From positions 3,508,001-3,572,000 of the forward strand of contig NZ_CP083376.1 of the NCBI RefSeq assembly GCF_020042665.1: DNA of 64,000 nt, written 5' to 3'. Under the pieces are notes generated by a model. It saw nothing but the letters and a program-made list of their open reading frames with translations, did not search any database and was not told the DNA's origin. The DNA comes from Pseudoxanthomonas sp. X-1. GTDB taxonomy: Bacteria > Pseudomonadota > Gammaproteobacteria > Xanthomonadales > Xanthomonadaceae. The stretch's first letter is position 1. The number at the start of each line of letters is the position of its first letter. Positions 1 to 8,836 of this stretch are shown here, one piece after another. A program made the translations under genes and the position numbers.

Positions 1-756
1 CGAGCGGATCAGGTCCACCCCGGCCACCCCCAGCCCCAGGACCGCGGCGGCGCGCACGGCCACGGCCGCCTCCTCGTCGCTGGCGACGGCCGGATAGGCC
101 TCGCCGCCGCGATGCAGGTTGGAGCGGAAGTCGCCCTCCGGCGCCTGCCGGCGCATGGCGGCCACCACCCGGTCGCCGACCACGAAGCAGCGCAGGTCCG
201 CGCCCTTGGCCTCCTCGACGAACTCCTGCACCACGAAGCTGGCATACAGCCCGCGCAGCGCCTCGACCACCGAGCGCGAGGCCGAGGGCTTCTCGGTCAG
301 CATCACTCCGGCGCCCTGCGCGCCCTCGTTGAGCTTGATCACATGCGGCGGCGGGCCCAGCAGCGCCAGCAGGTCGGCGGTATCGTCGGGGTTGTCGCCG
401 AACACCGTGGCCGGCAGGTCGATCCCGTGGGCGGCCAGCAGCTGGTGCGCGCGCAGCTTGTCGCGCGCGCGCAGGATCGCATCGGAGGGATTGGGCGAAT
501 GGCAGCCCATCAGCTCGAACTGGCGCAGCACCGCGGTGGCGTAGCGGGTGACCGACGCGCCGATGCGCGGAATCACCGCGTCGAACCCCGACAGCGTGGC
601 GCCCTTGTAGCGCAGGTCGAAACGGCCGCGGTCGATGCGCATGTAGCAGCGCAGCGGATCGAGCACGCGCACGGTATGCCCGCGCTGGCGCCCGGCCTCG
701 ACCAGGCGCTTGGTCGAGTACAGCCGCGTGTTGCGGGAGAGGATCGCCAGTTTCAT
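1..756 (-). CDS. rimK: RimK-family ATP-grasp ligase (ribosomal protein S6 glutamate ligase), 3' end missing
   Basis: Reading the minus strand from the ATG at 756 gives 252 residues beginning [20 protein letters not shown] and still open at the window edge, so the C-terminal part (roughly 40-50 residues in this family) lies outside. RimK enzymes are cytoplasmic ATP-grasp ligases that add glutamate to the C-terminus of ribosomal protein S6 or related acceptors. Family features seen are the N-terminal preATP-grasp fold with VIPRIGAS, the [13 protein letters not shown] segment, the nucleotide-binding [16 protein letters not shown] loop, [20 protein letters not shown], and FRSNLHRGG. The end reads [12 protein letters not shown], where the metal-binding region of the ATP-grasp fold begins. 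The next gene on the left is unknown. An alternative would be a LysX-like ligase, but the motifs fit RimK better. Confidence 0.88.
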   Translation of the reverse strand, partial: MKLAILSRNTRLYSTKRLVEAGRQRGHTVRVLDPLRCYMRIDRGRFDLRYKGATLSGFDAVIPRIGASVTRYATAVLRQFELMGCHSPNPSDAILRARDKLRAHQLLAAHGIDLPATVFGDNPDDTADLLALLGPPPHVIKLNEGAQGAGVMLTEKPSASRSVVEALRGLYASFVVQEFVEEAKGADLRCFVVGDRVVAAMRRQAPEGDFRSNLHRGGEAYPAVASDEEAAVAVRAAAVLGLGVAGVDLIRS

Positions 757-1164
757 GCGGCCGCGCGCAGGGATGAAAACGGCGCACAGCATGACACGGC
801 CCGATGGCCGGTCATGCCGCGCGTCGCTGCGGCCTCGTTCGACGGCACAGTCGACCTTGAAGATCGACGTCTGCAGTGCCAGGCGGCGTTGGACCGCAGC
901 GCGCCGGCCAGGGCCGCCATCCCCACCGGTGATCCGGTCGGCTACGGGCCAGGCCGCAAAGCGAAAAAGAGGGGGCCACGGGACGCGCGCCTGATGCCGC
1001 CTGGACCCTGCGACACGCCGCGTCGATGAGGCCTGCGCGGCGGACAAGCGACCGGTCTTCGTCGCGAACATGATGCGCCGCGTCCGCATGCGGCTGAGCC
1101 CGGAGGGGTTGCGAGCCGTCATGGCAGGTCCGAGTATTGGCCTCGCCCTTCGCCGCCCCGCCCC
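757..1164. other. Intergenic stretch, no gene recognised
   Basis: About 400 bases upstream of rimK. Open frames here are antisense-like, arginine/proline-rich translations with no recognisable domain. I see no tRNA, no repeat family member and no convincing terminator. It must contain the rimK promoter, but no clear -35/-10 pair could be picked out. Confidence 0.5.
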
Positions 1165-1395
1165 ATGCCAAGCAAGCCGCCGACACCGTTGCCGTCCCGC
1201 CAGTCCTCAGCCGAGTATCCGGATCAGGCGCTGATCCGGGCCGCGATCGCCGAGGCACACCGGCGCATCAAACGCATGCTGTCCGCGCACTTCAATGACT
1301 TCACGGACAAGCAGCAGCGTCAGGTTCGGGCCTTGCTGGGCGTGGCGTCCACTCCGGCCCGCAAGGCAACGCCGAGGCGCAAACCGCGGACCTAG
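1165..1395 (+). CDS. Small hypothetical protein (76 aa)
   Basis: Not recognised. The 76-residue product starts [20 protein letters not shown], has a predicted helical middle ([20 protein letters not shown]) and a very basic tail ([12 protein letters not shown]). There is no signal peptide or membrane segment. No good Shine-Dalgarno precedes the ATG, and the frame may be open by chance in GC-rich DNA. It converges on the secretion effector to its right; a role as that effector's partner or immunity protein cannot be excluded but nothing in the sequence supports it. Confidence 0.35.
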   Translation: MPSKPPTPLPSRQSSAEYPDQALIRAAIAEAHRRIKRMLSAHFNDFTDKQQRQVRALLGVASTPARKATPRRKPRT

Positions 1396-1521
1396 GTCGT
1401 CCGGCCCGGCCAGTCCAAGGCCCTCCCATCGGCCCGGGCCCCTCATCCATCCGCGCTGATGCCCAGGTGCGGAAGGCCGAGAATCAACTCCGCAGATGTT
1501 CCTCTGCACGCGTGCACGATC

Positions 1522-3042
1522 CTACTGATGCGCCGTTCTCTGCAGCGCCTGCGCTTGCGACTGATGCGGGGCCGACAGGGCGTCAGCCGCCGCCGTACTG
1601 AATGCCATGGGCGTCAGGGCTCCCTCGGTCACGGACACCTGCGCCCGCCCCAGCACGGCGCCCCGATTCTCGGCGGCACACAGCAGGGTGCCTTCGGGCC
1701 CGCCTTTGTCGACCATATCGATCCTGCTCATGCCTTGCCGTTTGGACTCCACCGCCAACGCCGCTGCCAGATTCTCGCGATATTCCTGGGTCGGAAGCAC
1801 CTGCCGATTCGGATCCAGGAGGTCGATCTGGCGCATGACCTTGTCGAATCGATGATGGTCGGGATGATGCGGGTCGGAAAGCTGCATAACCGGCCCGGTC
1901 GCCGCGCGAGGATCCTGGAAGTCGATCGCGCCGCCGGCCTTGAGTCGCGAATACACCTCCATCTTGTACTGGTCCCTTCCGACGAACTCCTTGATCGCGT
2001 CGGAAAGTGCCTGCTTGTCGGCCGGACCCATCGCGCCCGTCGCCAAGAAGTGCCTGAACTCACCGGGCCGCTCCGGCTCCTCTTTCAGCGCCTCCTGATA
2101 CTGGCCCTGACCATTGAGCTCGAACTCGTGAGAGGCATTGGCGGCGCGGCTGACCAGGCGCAGATTGCTGGTCTCGTTGAAAGCATCGAGCACATCCGCC
2201 TTCTTCAAGCCCTGGCCGCCCGCGTGCTTGGGTAGCTCCTTGAGGAGTGCCTCGAACGCAATGGCATGATCGATGTCGAACGAGTCGCGGGTACAGAGCT
2301 GCTTGGTGACGGCACACTCGAAGAGCGGCACCTTCATGGTGTCGAAAGGCGCGACCGGGCGGACCACCGACGCTTCACCCCGGTAAGCGTCGCGCAAGGC
2401 GCTTTCGAACCACTTGCCCTGGACAGCGGTATCGAAGGAAAGGTCCTTGCGCGTCATTGCCGGCGTCCAATCCGCCTCAAGCGTGGCGGCCCGCCGCTTC
2501 GCGCCATCGGTTTCCGGATCGAAGGAAGCCCGGGCCGCGGATGGATCGAAGCCGAAGCGCGCTTCGCACCAGGCGCGCCATTCGGCGGACTGGGGGCCAT
2601 GTTGATCATGGACGCGATCCGCCGCGTCGCGCGCGCGGTTGACCGCTGCCGGCAGCAATCGGAGATTGCTCACATCGTTGTAGCCCATCTGGGCCTCGGC
2701 CAGGCTGTGCACGTCCAGCGCCTTGAGATGATCCTTCCACTGCACGATGTGGTCGATGTCCAACGCCTCGGGCGTATGCCAGCTTCCTTCTCTCTCGCTG
2801 TAATACAGCATCACCGGGCGATGTCCGGGCAGCGTGGCAGGCGTCGGGCTCATGTGCACCCTCGCCCAGTCGTTCCGCATGAATTCTTCGGTGGAACTGT
2901 AGAAACCCAGGCCGATGCGCGAGGCGTCCGGATCCCACGCTGCCTGCTGCAATGCGGCCCCATGTTGCGGCGGCTTCAGCCCTTCCCAATCCACGAGCTC
3001 GACCTGCTGTCCGCTCTGGAGCGTGTGCTTTGAAGCGCCCAT
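1522..3042 (-). CDS. Predicted Xanthomonadales type IV secretion effector (X-Tfe) with two HNH-like nuclease motifs
   Basis: The 506-residue protein starts at the ATG at 3042, preceded by AAGGAGAGGGTC, rather than at the longer in-frame start at 3099. Two segments share one pattern: residues 95-98 DIDH with NDVSNLRL at 122-129 and N135, and residues 256-259 DIDH with FNETSNLRL at 289-297 and N302. This D-H...N...N arrangement is that of HNH-fold endonucleases; the second copy is preceded by a C-x6-C pair (CAVTKQLC). Residues about 386-490 resemble the XVIPCD, the C-terminal domain by which Xanthomonas/Stenotrophomonas effectors bind VirD4: LSDPHHPDHHRFDKVMRQID, then GMSRIDMV, TLLCAAENRG, VSV and TPMAFS. 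The tail is glutamine-rich. The known role of such proteins is killing of competing bacteria through the X-T4SS. No T4SS gene lies in this window. Nuclease activity and secretion are inferred. Confidence 0.72.
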   Translation of the reverse strand: MGASKHTLQSGQQVELVDWEGLKPPQHGAALQQAAWDPDASRIGLGFYSSTEEFMRNDWARVHMSPTPATLPGHRPVMLYYSEREGSWHTPEALDIDHIVQWKDHLKALDVHSLAEAQMGYNDVSNLRLLPAAVNRARDAADRVHDQHGPQSAEWRAWCEARFGFDPSAARASFDPETDGAKRRAATLEADWTPAMTRKDLSFDTAVQGKWFESALRDAYRGEASVVRPVAPFDTMKVPLFECAVTKQLCTRDSFDIDHAIAFEALLKELPKHAGGQGLKKADVLDAFNETSNLRLVSRAANASHEFELNGQGQYQEALKEEPERPGEFRHFLATGAMGPADKQALSDAIKEFVGRDQYKMEVYSRLKAGGAIDFQDPRAATGPVMQLSDPHHPDHHRFDKVMRQIDLLDPNRQVLPTQEYRENLAAALAVESKRQGMSRIDMVDKGGPEGTLLCAAENRGAVLGRAQVSVTEGALTPMAFSTAAADALSAPHQSQAQALQRTAHQ

Positions 3043-3430
3043 GACCCTCTCCTTTTGTGGGATTCCTTTCCGGAGCATATAGCGCCCGAAGCACATCAAT
3101 GGGCGGAAGACCCAGGCCTCCGCGTCTCAAAATGTGACTGGACGCTCGAACTGCCGTCGGTCGTCCACGTTCGCTTACACCCGGAGAGACGCTTGGGTGG
3201 CGGGCCATCGAGGCGGAGCGCCCGCGCGCAGCGCGATCGCGCGATACGCCTCGACGACGTGCCGGGTCAACGGGGACCGGCGTTGTCGTTCTCCGCGGCG
3301 CGGCGCCGCTCCGGCCATCGTCACAGCCACTGGCTGACGTTCAGGCCCTGAGAAGGGGCGGCGACGCCATGCTGCATGGGGCGGTAACGCTCCCGGGAAT
3401 AGCGTCGATTCTCAACTCGGGAGACATCCT
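3043..3430. other. Divergent intergenic region between effector and DUF4142 gene
   Basis: This stretch holds the effector's ribosome-binding site (AAGGAGAG just right of 3042) and the 5' regions of both divergent genes. I found no conserved promoter pair, no REP palindrome and no open frame with domain content, so no immunity gene is visible here. Confidence 0.45.
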
Positions 3431-4042
3431 ATGCGCGTCACCTTGCTCAGCACCCTCGTCGTCGCCGCCTTGGCGGCTTGCTCCAACGCAGATAAACCCG
3501 GCACGCCAGACACTACAACCGGACCTGATGCCAGCCAGCAGACGAACAACGAACCAAGACAAGGCGATGGCACGGCTGCGACAGACCTGCAGAAAACCGC
3601 CGCCAGCCCGCTCTCCGATGGCGACTCGGAGGCCCTGGGGGTTCTTTCCGCGATCAATCAGCACGAGATTGCGGCGGGCCAGCAGGCGCAGAGCCGGCAA
3701 CTGCCACCCAAGGTCGCCGCCTACGCGGCGATGATGGTCAAGGACCACTCCGAGAACGACGAACAGATCCAGCAGCTGGGACCGCCGCGCGACTCGGCAC
3801 CCGCCACGGCGCAGAAGACCAAGGGCGAAGCGGAACTTGCCGCGTTGGGCGAGCACAAAGCCGATTACGCCAAGGCCTACGTGGAGGCGATGGTGAAAGG
3901 CCATACCGAGGCGCTCAAGGCCATCGACGACAAGCTCCTGCCTCTGGCGAAGTCGTCGGAGGTAAAACTTCACCTCGAAAAAACGCGTGCCGCTGTGGCC
4001 CAGCACCTCGAAGAAGCCAAAGCGCTTCAGTCGTCCAGCTGA
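3431..4042 (+). CDS. DUF4142 family lipoprotein
   Basis: The 203-residue product starts MRVTLLSTLVVAALAACSNA, a lipoprotein signal with lipobox LAAC and Cys17. A Thr/Gln/Pro-rich linker runs to about residue 60. The DUF4142 domain (about 65-200) follows, a ferritin-like helical bundle with the recurring KVAAYAAMMVKDHSEND and VEAMVKGHTEALKAIDD helices. Function of the family is not established; members are often in envelope stress or stationary-phase contexts. It is transcribed away from the effector gene and converges on ligD. Cell-wall-targeting effectors often have lipoprotein immunity partners, but a nuclease effector would need a cytoplasmic one, so I do not read it as immunity protein. 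Confidence 0.8.
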   Translation: MRVTLLSTLVVAALAACSNADKPGTPDTTTGPDASQQTNNEPRQGDGTAATDLQKTAASPLSDGDSEALGVLSAINQHEIAAGQQAQSRQLPPKVAAYAAMMVKDHSENDEQIQQLGPPRDSAPATAQKTKGEAELAALGEHKADYAKAYVEAMVKGHTEALKAIDDKLLPLAKSSEVKLHLEKTRAAVAQHLEEAKALQSSS

Positions 4043-4183
4043 TCCACGCATGGGGCGCCAGTCCGTTGGCTGGCGCTCCAATGGCTTGCGAAGACAAGCC
4101 CATCGGCCCGTCGCCCTGCCGCGGCGGGGACGGGTCGCACAACGCCTTGGGCGCCTGCCCATCGCTGCCTTCTTACTGAGTCT

Positions 4184-6763
4184 TCAGTCCCGTTCAGCCC
4201 ACCGCGCCAGGTTCTGCTGGATGGTATCGATGCCCTCCCAAGGATCCTTGCGGCGGCGTTTCAACTTCGCCGGCACGTCCTTGATGGTGAAGGCATTGGC
4301 CCGCGTGAGCTTGGGCAACTCGCTCCACGGGATCGGCATCGCGACCGGCGCACCGGGGCGCGCGCGCAGCGAATAGGAGGCCACGGCTGTCGCCCCGCGC
4401 CCGTTGCGCAGGTAGTCCACGAAGATCCGCTTGTTGCGCAGGCGCTTGGTGGCGGTGGCCAGGAACCGGTGTGGCTCCGACTGGGACAGTGCGTCGGCGA
4501 AGCCCTTGGCAAAACGCTTGGTCAGATCCCAGTCGCATCCCGGGTTCAGTGGCACCACGACGTGGAGGCCCTTGCCGCCCGATACGCGCAGGAAGGATTC
4601 CAACTCCAGCTGGGCCAGGAGCTTGCGGATGTCCGTGGCCGCCTTTTTGACCTCCTCGAAGGGCACGTCCGGCCCCGGGTCCAGGTCGAACACCACCCGG
4701 TCGGCGCGATCCGGCTCCTCGGCGCGACTGCCCCAGGGGTGGAATTCCAGGGCGTTGAACTGAACGAGTTCCAGCAGGCTCGCCGCATCGCGCACCACCA
4801 GATAGTGGGCATTGATGCCGCTGTCCTCTTTCAGCCGGACCGAATCGACCAGTTCTAACCCGGCGGTGTGGTGCTTCTGGAAGAAGCAGGGCCGACCGGT
4901 GCCGGCGGGGCAACGGATGATCGACAAGGGCCGGTCGATGACCTCCGGCAGCAGGTGCGGCATCACCGCTTCGTAGTAGTCCCAGACCTGCTGTTTGGTG
5001 ATCTTGTCCTCGGGGAAGAGCACCTTGCCGGGCGACGAGAGCTTGGGCGATGCGCGCTCGGCCGGCGCGCGCTTCTTGCTGGGCTTGTGGGCGCTGGTTG
5101 CCTTGGTGGCGCGTTTCGTCCCCTTGGCCGGGACCGCCGGCGTGGCCGCCTCCTCGGTCGGTCCGCGATCTGAATCCATCAGGTCCGCCACGTCCTTGTC
5201 GCGGCGCACCGTTTTCAGCGAGGCCTGGCGCAACAGCTGCTGCCCGCCAACGCCGCGGTAGAAGACTTCCACGACGAAGCGCGGCGCAAACCAGGTGGCT
5301 GCGCGCAGGTCGGTGTCGTTGGTCGGCACGTGCGCGGTGGGCGTCTTGCTCCCGGCCTTGCCGATCAGCTGGGTCAGTTCCTTGATCAGCGCATCGTTGA
5401 AGCCGGATCCGACCCGGCCGACGTAGAGCCACCCATGCTTGGGATCGGGCTTGGCCAGCAGCAGGGAACCAAAGCCTGTTCGGCTCCCCTTCGGCGCGGT
5501 GTAGCCGACCACGGCGAACTCTTCCGAGGCCAACTGCTTGGTCTTCTTCCAATCCTCGCTCCGGCCCGGGTGGTAGGCCCGGTCCGCGCGCTTGGAGATG
5601 ATGCCTTCGAAGTGGCGCTCGCCGGCCAGCCGATACGCCGCCTCCCCGTCTCCCACGACGTGGGAGCTGAAAGCCAGGTGCCCCGCAGGGCCTGTGTCCA
5701 GCAGTTCCTTGAGCAGCGCCTTGCGCTCCAGCAACGGCGCGTCGGCGACGTCCACCCCGTCGAGGTGCAGCACGTCGAACAGCGCGTAGGCGAGCGCGCC
5801 CTGGCGCTCGCCGGACAAGGTGGCTTGGAGGAGGTTGAAGTCCTCCTTCGTGCCGCTGCCTGCGATGAGCTCGCCGTCCAGCGCGCCGGATCGAAGGCCC
5901 AACGCGGCCACCGCGTCCCTGATCTCGGGGATCTTGGCCGTCCACTCCAGCGCGTTGCGGGACCAGAGGCGCACCTGGCCGTCAGCGATCGTGGCCAGGA
6001 TTCGGTAGCCGTCCCATTTGATTTCGTGGACCCACTGGTCTCCCTTGGGCGGCGACTCGCCCAGCTTGGCCAGCTGGAGCTCGAAGGGGCCATCAGGGGC
6101 CTTCGCCTGCTTGGCGTTGGACAGCGCCGCGGCCTTCTTCGCCCAATCCTTTCGACGGCCCTTCTTCGGCGCTGCAACGGCCTTGAGGCCCTTCTTGCGC
6201 TCTTTGCCACTGCCGGCCCGTTTCAGATCGGCGGCAGGGGCTTGGGTCACGTCCCCGAGCAGGTCGTCGGCTTCCACCGTGCCGGCGAAGGCGTCGTCGT
6301 CCTTGAAGAGCAGCCACTGCGGCTGCCTGGCGGGCTTGCCCGAGCGCACCAGGTGCCAGCCGCCCTTGAGCTTGGTGCCAAACAGTTCGAAGCGCAGGTG
6401 GCCCTTGGCCAGCTGCGCCTCGGGATCTCCAGAAGTCGCCCAAACCCCATGATCGAATTGGGCGACGTGACCACCGCCGTACTCGCCCTTGGGGATCTCC
6501 CCTTCAAACGTGGCGTAGTCCACAGGGTGGTCTTCCACCTCCACGGCCATCCGTTTGACCTTGGGGTCGTAGCTGGGCCCCTTGGGCACGGCCCAGCTTT
6601 TGAGGGCGTCGCCGACCTGAAGCCGGAAGTCGTAATGCCGCCGGCTGGCGTGGTGGAGCTGGACCACGAAGATGGCCCGCTGCCCCTGCGGCAGCGCCTT
6701 CCCGGGCTCGGGTTCCTTGGTCTTGTCGAAGCTCCGCTTCCGACGGTATTCGGTCAGCGACAT
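4184..6763 (-). CDS. ligD: ATP-dependent DNA ligase D (PE-LIG-POL)
   Basis: An 859-residue LigD of bacterial non-homologous end joining. Domain order is 3'-phosphoesterase, ligase, polymerase, as in Pseudomonas LigD. The phosphoesterase (about 30-170) shows VVQLHHASRRHYDFRL, EDHPVDYATFEGEIPKGEYG and WHLVR. After a lysine-rich linker the ligase domain has the adenylation motif HEIKWDGYRI with catalytic Lys249, followed by SKRADRAYHPGRSEDWKKTK. A second basic linker leads to the polymerase (from about 575) with SPGKVLFPEDKITKQQV, VVFDLDPGPDVPFEEV and SGGKGLHVVVPL. The gene lies 15 bases after the DUF3606 gene and behind xth on the same strand, so a DNA-repair operon is likely. No ku gene, its normal partner, is present in the window. 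Confidence 0.96.
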   Translation of the reverse strand: MSLTEYRRKRSFDKTKEPEPGKALPQGQRAIFVVQLHHASRRHYDFRLQVGDALKSWAVPKGPSYDPKVKRMAVEVEDHPVDYATFEGEIPKGEYGGGHVAQFDHGVWATSGDPEAQLAKGHLRFELFGTKLKGGWHLVRSGKPARQPQWLLFKDDDAFAGTVEADDLLGDVTQAPAADLKRAGSGKERKKGLKAVAAPKKGRRKDWAKKAAALSNAKQAKAPDGPFELQLAKLGESPPKGDQWVHEIKWDGYRILATIADGQVRLWSRNALEWTAKIPEIRDAVAALGLRSGALDGELIAGSGTKEDFNLLQATLSGERQGALAYALFDVLHLDGVDVADAPLLERKALLKELLDTGPAGHLAFSSHVVGDGEAAYRLAGERHFEGIISKRADRAYHPGRSEDWKKTKQLASEEFAVVGYTAPKGSRTGFGSLLLAKPDPKHGWLYVGRVGSGFNDALIKELTQLIGKAGSKTPTAHVPTNDTDLRAATWFAPRFVVEVFYRGVGGQQLLRQASLKTVRRDKDVADLMDSDRGPTEEAATPAVPAKGTKRATKATSAHKPSKKRAPAERASPKLSSPGKVLFPEDKITKQQVWDYYEAVMPHLLPEVIDRPLSIIRCPAGTGRPCFFQKHHTAGLELVDSVRLKEDSGINAHYLVVRDAASLLELVQFNALEFHPWGSRAEEPDRADRVVFDLDPGPDVPFEEVKKAATDIRKLLAQLELESFLRVSGGKGLHVVVPLNPGCDWDLTKRFAKGFADALSQSEPHRFLATATKRLRNKRIFVDYLRNGRGATAVASYSLRARPGAPVAMPIPWSELPKLTRANAFTIKDVPAKLKRRRKDPWEGIDTIQQNLARWAERD

Positions 6764-6778
6764 GCCGGAAACCCCGGC

Positions 6779-6955
6779 TTACTTGCCCAGGTACTTGCGC
6801 ACCGCCGCCGAAGTTGGGCCGACCGCCTTCACTGCCTCGCGCAGCTTGTCGGCGGACACGCCGAGGGTCTTGGTCCAATACTGCAGCTCATAGTCCTCAT
6901 TGACGTTGATGCGGTCGCGGTCAGGGGATCCGGTGTTCTTCTTGTCGTCGCTCAT
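6779..6955 (-). CDS. DUF3606 domain protein (58 aa)
   Basis: A 58-residue protein starting MSDDKKNTGSPDRDRINVNE. The start at 6955 is chosen because GGAGG precedes it by a good spacing; a longer in-frame start at 7006 has none. The body, with INVNEDYELQYWTKTLGVS and AVKAVGPTSAAVRKYL, matches the short DUF3606 family, which is of unknown function. It is highly charged with no signal peptide. It sits between xth and ligD on the same strand with gaps of 87 and 15 bases, suggesting co-expression with the repair genes. Confidence 0.8.
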   Translation of the reverse strand: MSDDKKNTGSPDRDRINVNEDYELQYWTKTLGVSADKLREAVKAVGPTSAAVRKYLGK

Positions 6956-7042
6956 CTCGTCCTCCAAGCGGGTTGGATTGGGGCCTGAAAATCGGCGTCG
7001 GCCCAAGACGGTTGTAGCGCCGGCTTCGTCTGCCGGATGTGA

Positions 7043-7834
7043 TCAGACCCTCACGGTCACCCAGGTCGGGGCGTGATCGCTCGCGTGTTCTTCCAGGCGG
7101 ACCCATTGATCCACCCCCGCCTCGACCAAGCCCCCGGCCAGGACGGGATTGAGCAGGAGGTGGTCGATGCGCAGGCCCCGGTCCCGCTCGGCGTGCTGTC
7201 GGAAGTGGTCCCAGAATGTATAGATCCGCTCTTCACCGAAGGCTTCGCGCAGGGCATCCGTCCACCCCTGCGCGACCAGGCGGTCAAATGCCTGCCGGGA
7301 CTCGGGCTGCATCAGGGCATTCTTCTTCCACGACTTCGGGTCGTAAACGTCGAGATCGGTGGGAATGACATTGAAATCGCCCATCAGGGCCACCGGATGC
7401 GGCAAGGCCACCAGGGTCTTCGCGTGCCGTTCCAGCCGCTTCATCCAGGCCAGCTTGTAGTCGAACTTCGGCCCCGGCTGCGGGTTGCCGTTGGGCAGAT
7501 ACAGGCCGGCCACCACCACGCCGTGAACGGCCGCTTCGATGTAACGGCTCTGCTTGTCGCTCGGATCCCCCGGCAAGCCGCGGCGGCTCTCGACGGGTTG
7601 CGCCTGCCTGCCCAGCAACGCCACACCGTTCCAGGACTGCTGCCCGTGCCAGATCGCCCCGTAGCCCGCCGCCTCAAGCGCCTGGGCAGGGAACGCTGCG
7701 TCGGTTGCCTTCAGTTCCTGAAGCGCGACCACGTCGGGCTTGGCTTCCTCCAACCAGTGGAGCAAGTTCGCCAACCGGGTGTTGATGCCGTTGACGTTGA
7801 ACGTCGCCAGTTTCAGGGTCCTTCGTTTTGGCAT
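7043..7834 (-). CDS. xth: Exodeoxyribonuclease III
   Basis: A 263-residue exonuclease III/AP endonuclease of the endonuclease-exonuclease-phosphatase fold. Motifs run in the expected order: ATFNVNGINTRLANL near the N-terminus, VALQELK (metal-binding Glu), LYLPNGNPQPGPKFDYKLAW, LMGDFNVIPTDLDVY, LRIDHLLLNP and the C-terminal SDHAPTW (catalytic Asp-His). Length is standard. The enzyme trims 3' ends and cleaves abasic sites. It is the first of three same-strand genes with DUF3606 and ligD, which links 3'-end cleaning with end joining. Confidence 0.95.
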   Translation of the reverse strand: MPKRRTLKLATFNVNGINTRLANLLHWLEEAKPDVVALQELKATDAAFPAQALEAAGYGAIWHGQQSWNGVALLGRQAQPVESRRGLPGDPSDKQSRYIEAAVHGVVVAGLYLPNGNPQPGPKFDYKLAWMKRLERHAKTLVALPHPVALMGDFNVIPTDLDVYDPKSWKKNALMQPESRQAFDRLVAQGWTDALREAFGEERIYTFWDHFRQHAERDRGLRIDHLLLNPVLAGGLVEAGVDQWVRLEEHASDHAPTWVTVRV

Positions 7835-8657
7835 CGCTATTCCCGCAGGCTTGCCAGCTTGCCGTCGGCGGTGAAGCCACGGACCTGTCCGCTATGGCTG
7901 GCGCGGGACAACCCGCTGTCAGGGTGCGGCTGCATTGAGGCCCCGAAGCAGCGGCGCACGGCACAAAAGCCCGTTCTCCGGGACGCGTTGCGCGCGTCAT
8001 CTAGATCGCACATGTGCGCAATCTCCCAATGAACAGTCAATGGCGAATTCGGAGACCCTGTATATACCGCCGCTTCTTCCTGCGCCCTGACATCACGCTC
8101 ACAGACAATCCCTGTGCCTTGCCGGATCAGACCTCTAGCCTATTTCTCCAGCCACGATACTTCGCGCTCATGCCTCGGAATTCAGGCCCAATGGTCGCGC
8201 GCTCACGCTGCCAGCAGACAGCATCCAGGCATGCGCGGGCGTGAGCGACCTTGATGGTTGAGCCGGGAATGTCGCTCGTCACCGTAAGGAAGATGCGCAG
8301 CGGATAGCGGCTCTGGGCGATGGTGTCAGCCGCCAACGGCTATCGGCGGCGCGCTGAGCGTTCGAGCAACTTCCCGGCGTCGAACGAGGAGGCGAGTGCC
8401 ACGGTCATGCTGACGGCGACTAGGCGCGCATGGCCGCCCCGACGAGCGCCCAAGGCGAACAATGAAGCGCGAGCCGACCGGGCCTCGCAGATCAGCAGGA
8501 ACCAAGAAGCGAACGACAAGCCCCGATGGACGCGTCAGGAGATAGGGCTTGGGCACGAACGATACTTCAGACGATACCTTTGAAGTGGGTATCGCTTACG
8601 GATGTCGCCGCAAAAATTCCCTTTGAAATCAATTGCATGAGGCGCGATCAAGGGAAC
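7835..8657. other. Gene-poor stretch next to tRNA-Gly, composition lower in GC
   Basis: About 820 bases with no recognisable gene. Short open frames on both strands lack domains and ribosome-binding sites. The DNA is visibly less GC-rich than its surroundings. Near the tRNA an inverted repeat, CGATACC at 8572-8578 and GGTATCG at 8588-8594, could fold but has no T-tract. Position directly beyond the 3' end of a tRNA gene is typical of integration scars, but I found no second copy of the tRNA 3' end in the window. Confidence 0.45.
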
Positions 8658-8731
8658 TGGAGCGGGTGAAGGGAATCGAACCCTCGTCAGTAGCTTGGGA
8701 AGCTACAGCTCTACCATTGAGCTACACCCGC
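8658..8731 (-). tRNA. tRNA-Gly (anticodon CCC)
   Basis: On the minus strand a 74-nt cloverleaf is readable: acceptor GCGGGTG pairing with CACCCGC, D-arm GCTC...GAGC, anticodon stem GTAGC/GCTAC around loop TTCCCAA (anticodon CCC), T-arm AGGG TTCGATT CCCT, discriminator T, and an encoded CCA. The 3' end faces the gene-poor region on the left. Confidence 0.95.
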
Positions 8732-8836
8732 GTCGGGTGGGCAGTCTATGCGCTGGCCGGCGGCCGGCGCAACGCCATCAGGCGATGCGCCGCCCGGCGC
8801 GGAGCCGGGCGGCGCGGTCCGGCGGGACCTGATGGA

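Noticed and set aside
3431-4042. DUF4142 lipoprotein as immunity protein for the effector
   Set aside because: The effector looks like a nuclease acting in the cytoplasm, whereas this protein is an exported lipoprotein of a widespread stress-related family.
4055-4076. Hairpin GCGCCAG...CTGGCGC between the DUF4142 and ligD genes
   Set aside because: Seven-base stem without T-tract; too weak to call a terminator.
8127-8336. 69-residue minus-strand open frame in the gene-poor region
   Set aside because: No ribosome-binding site, no recognisable domain and no context; probably chance or a decayed remnant.
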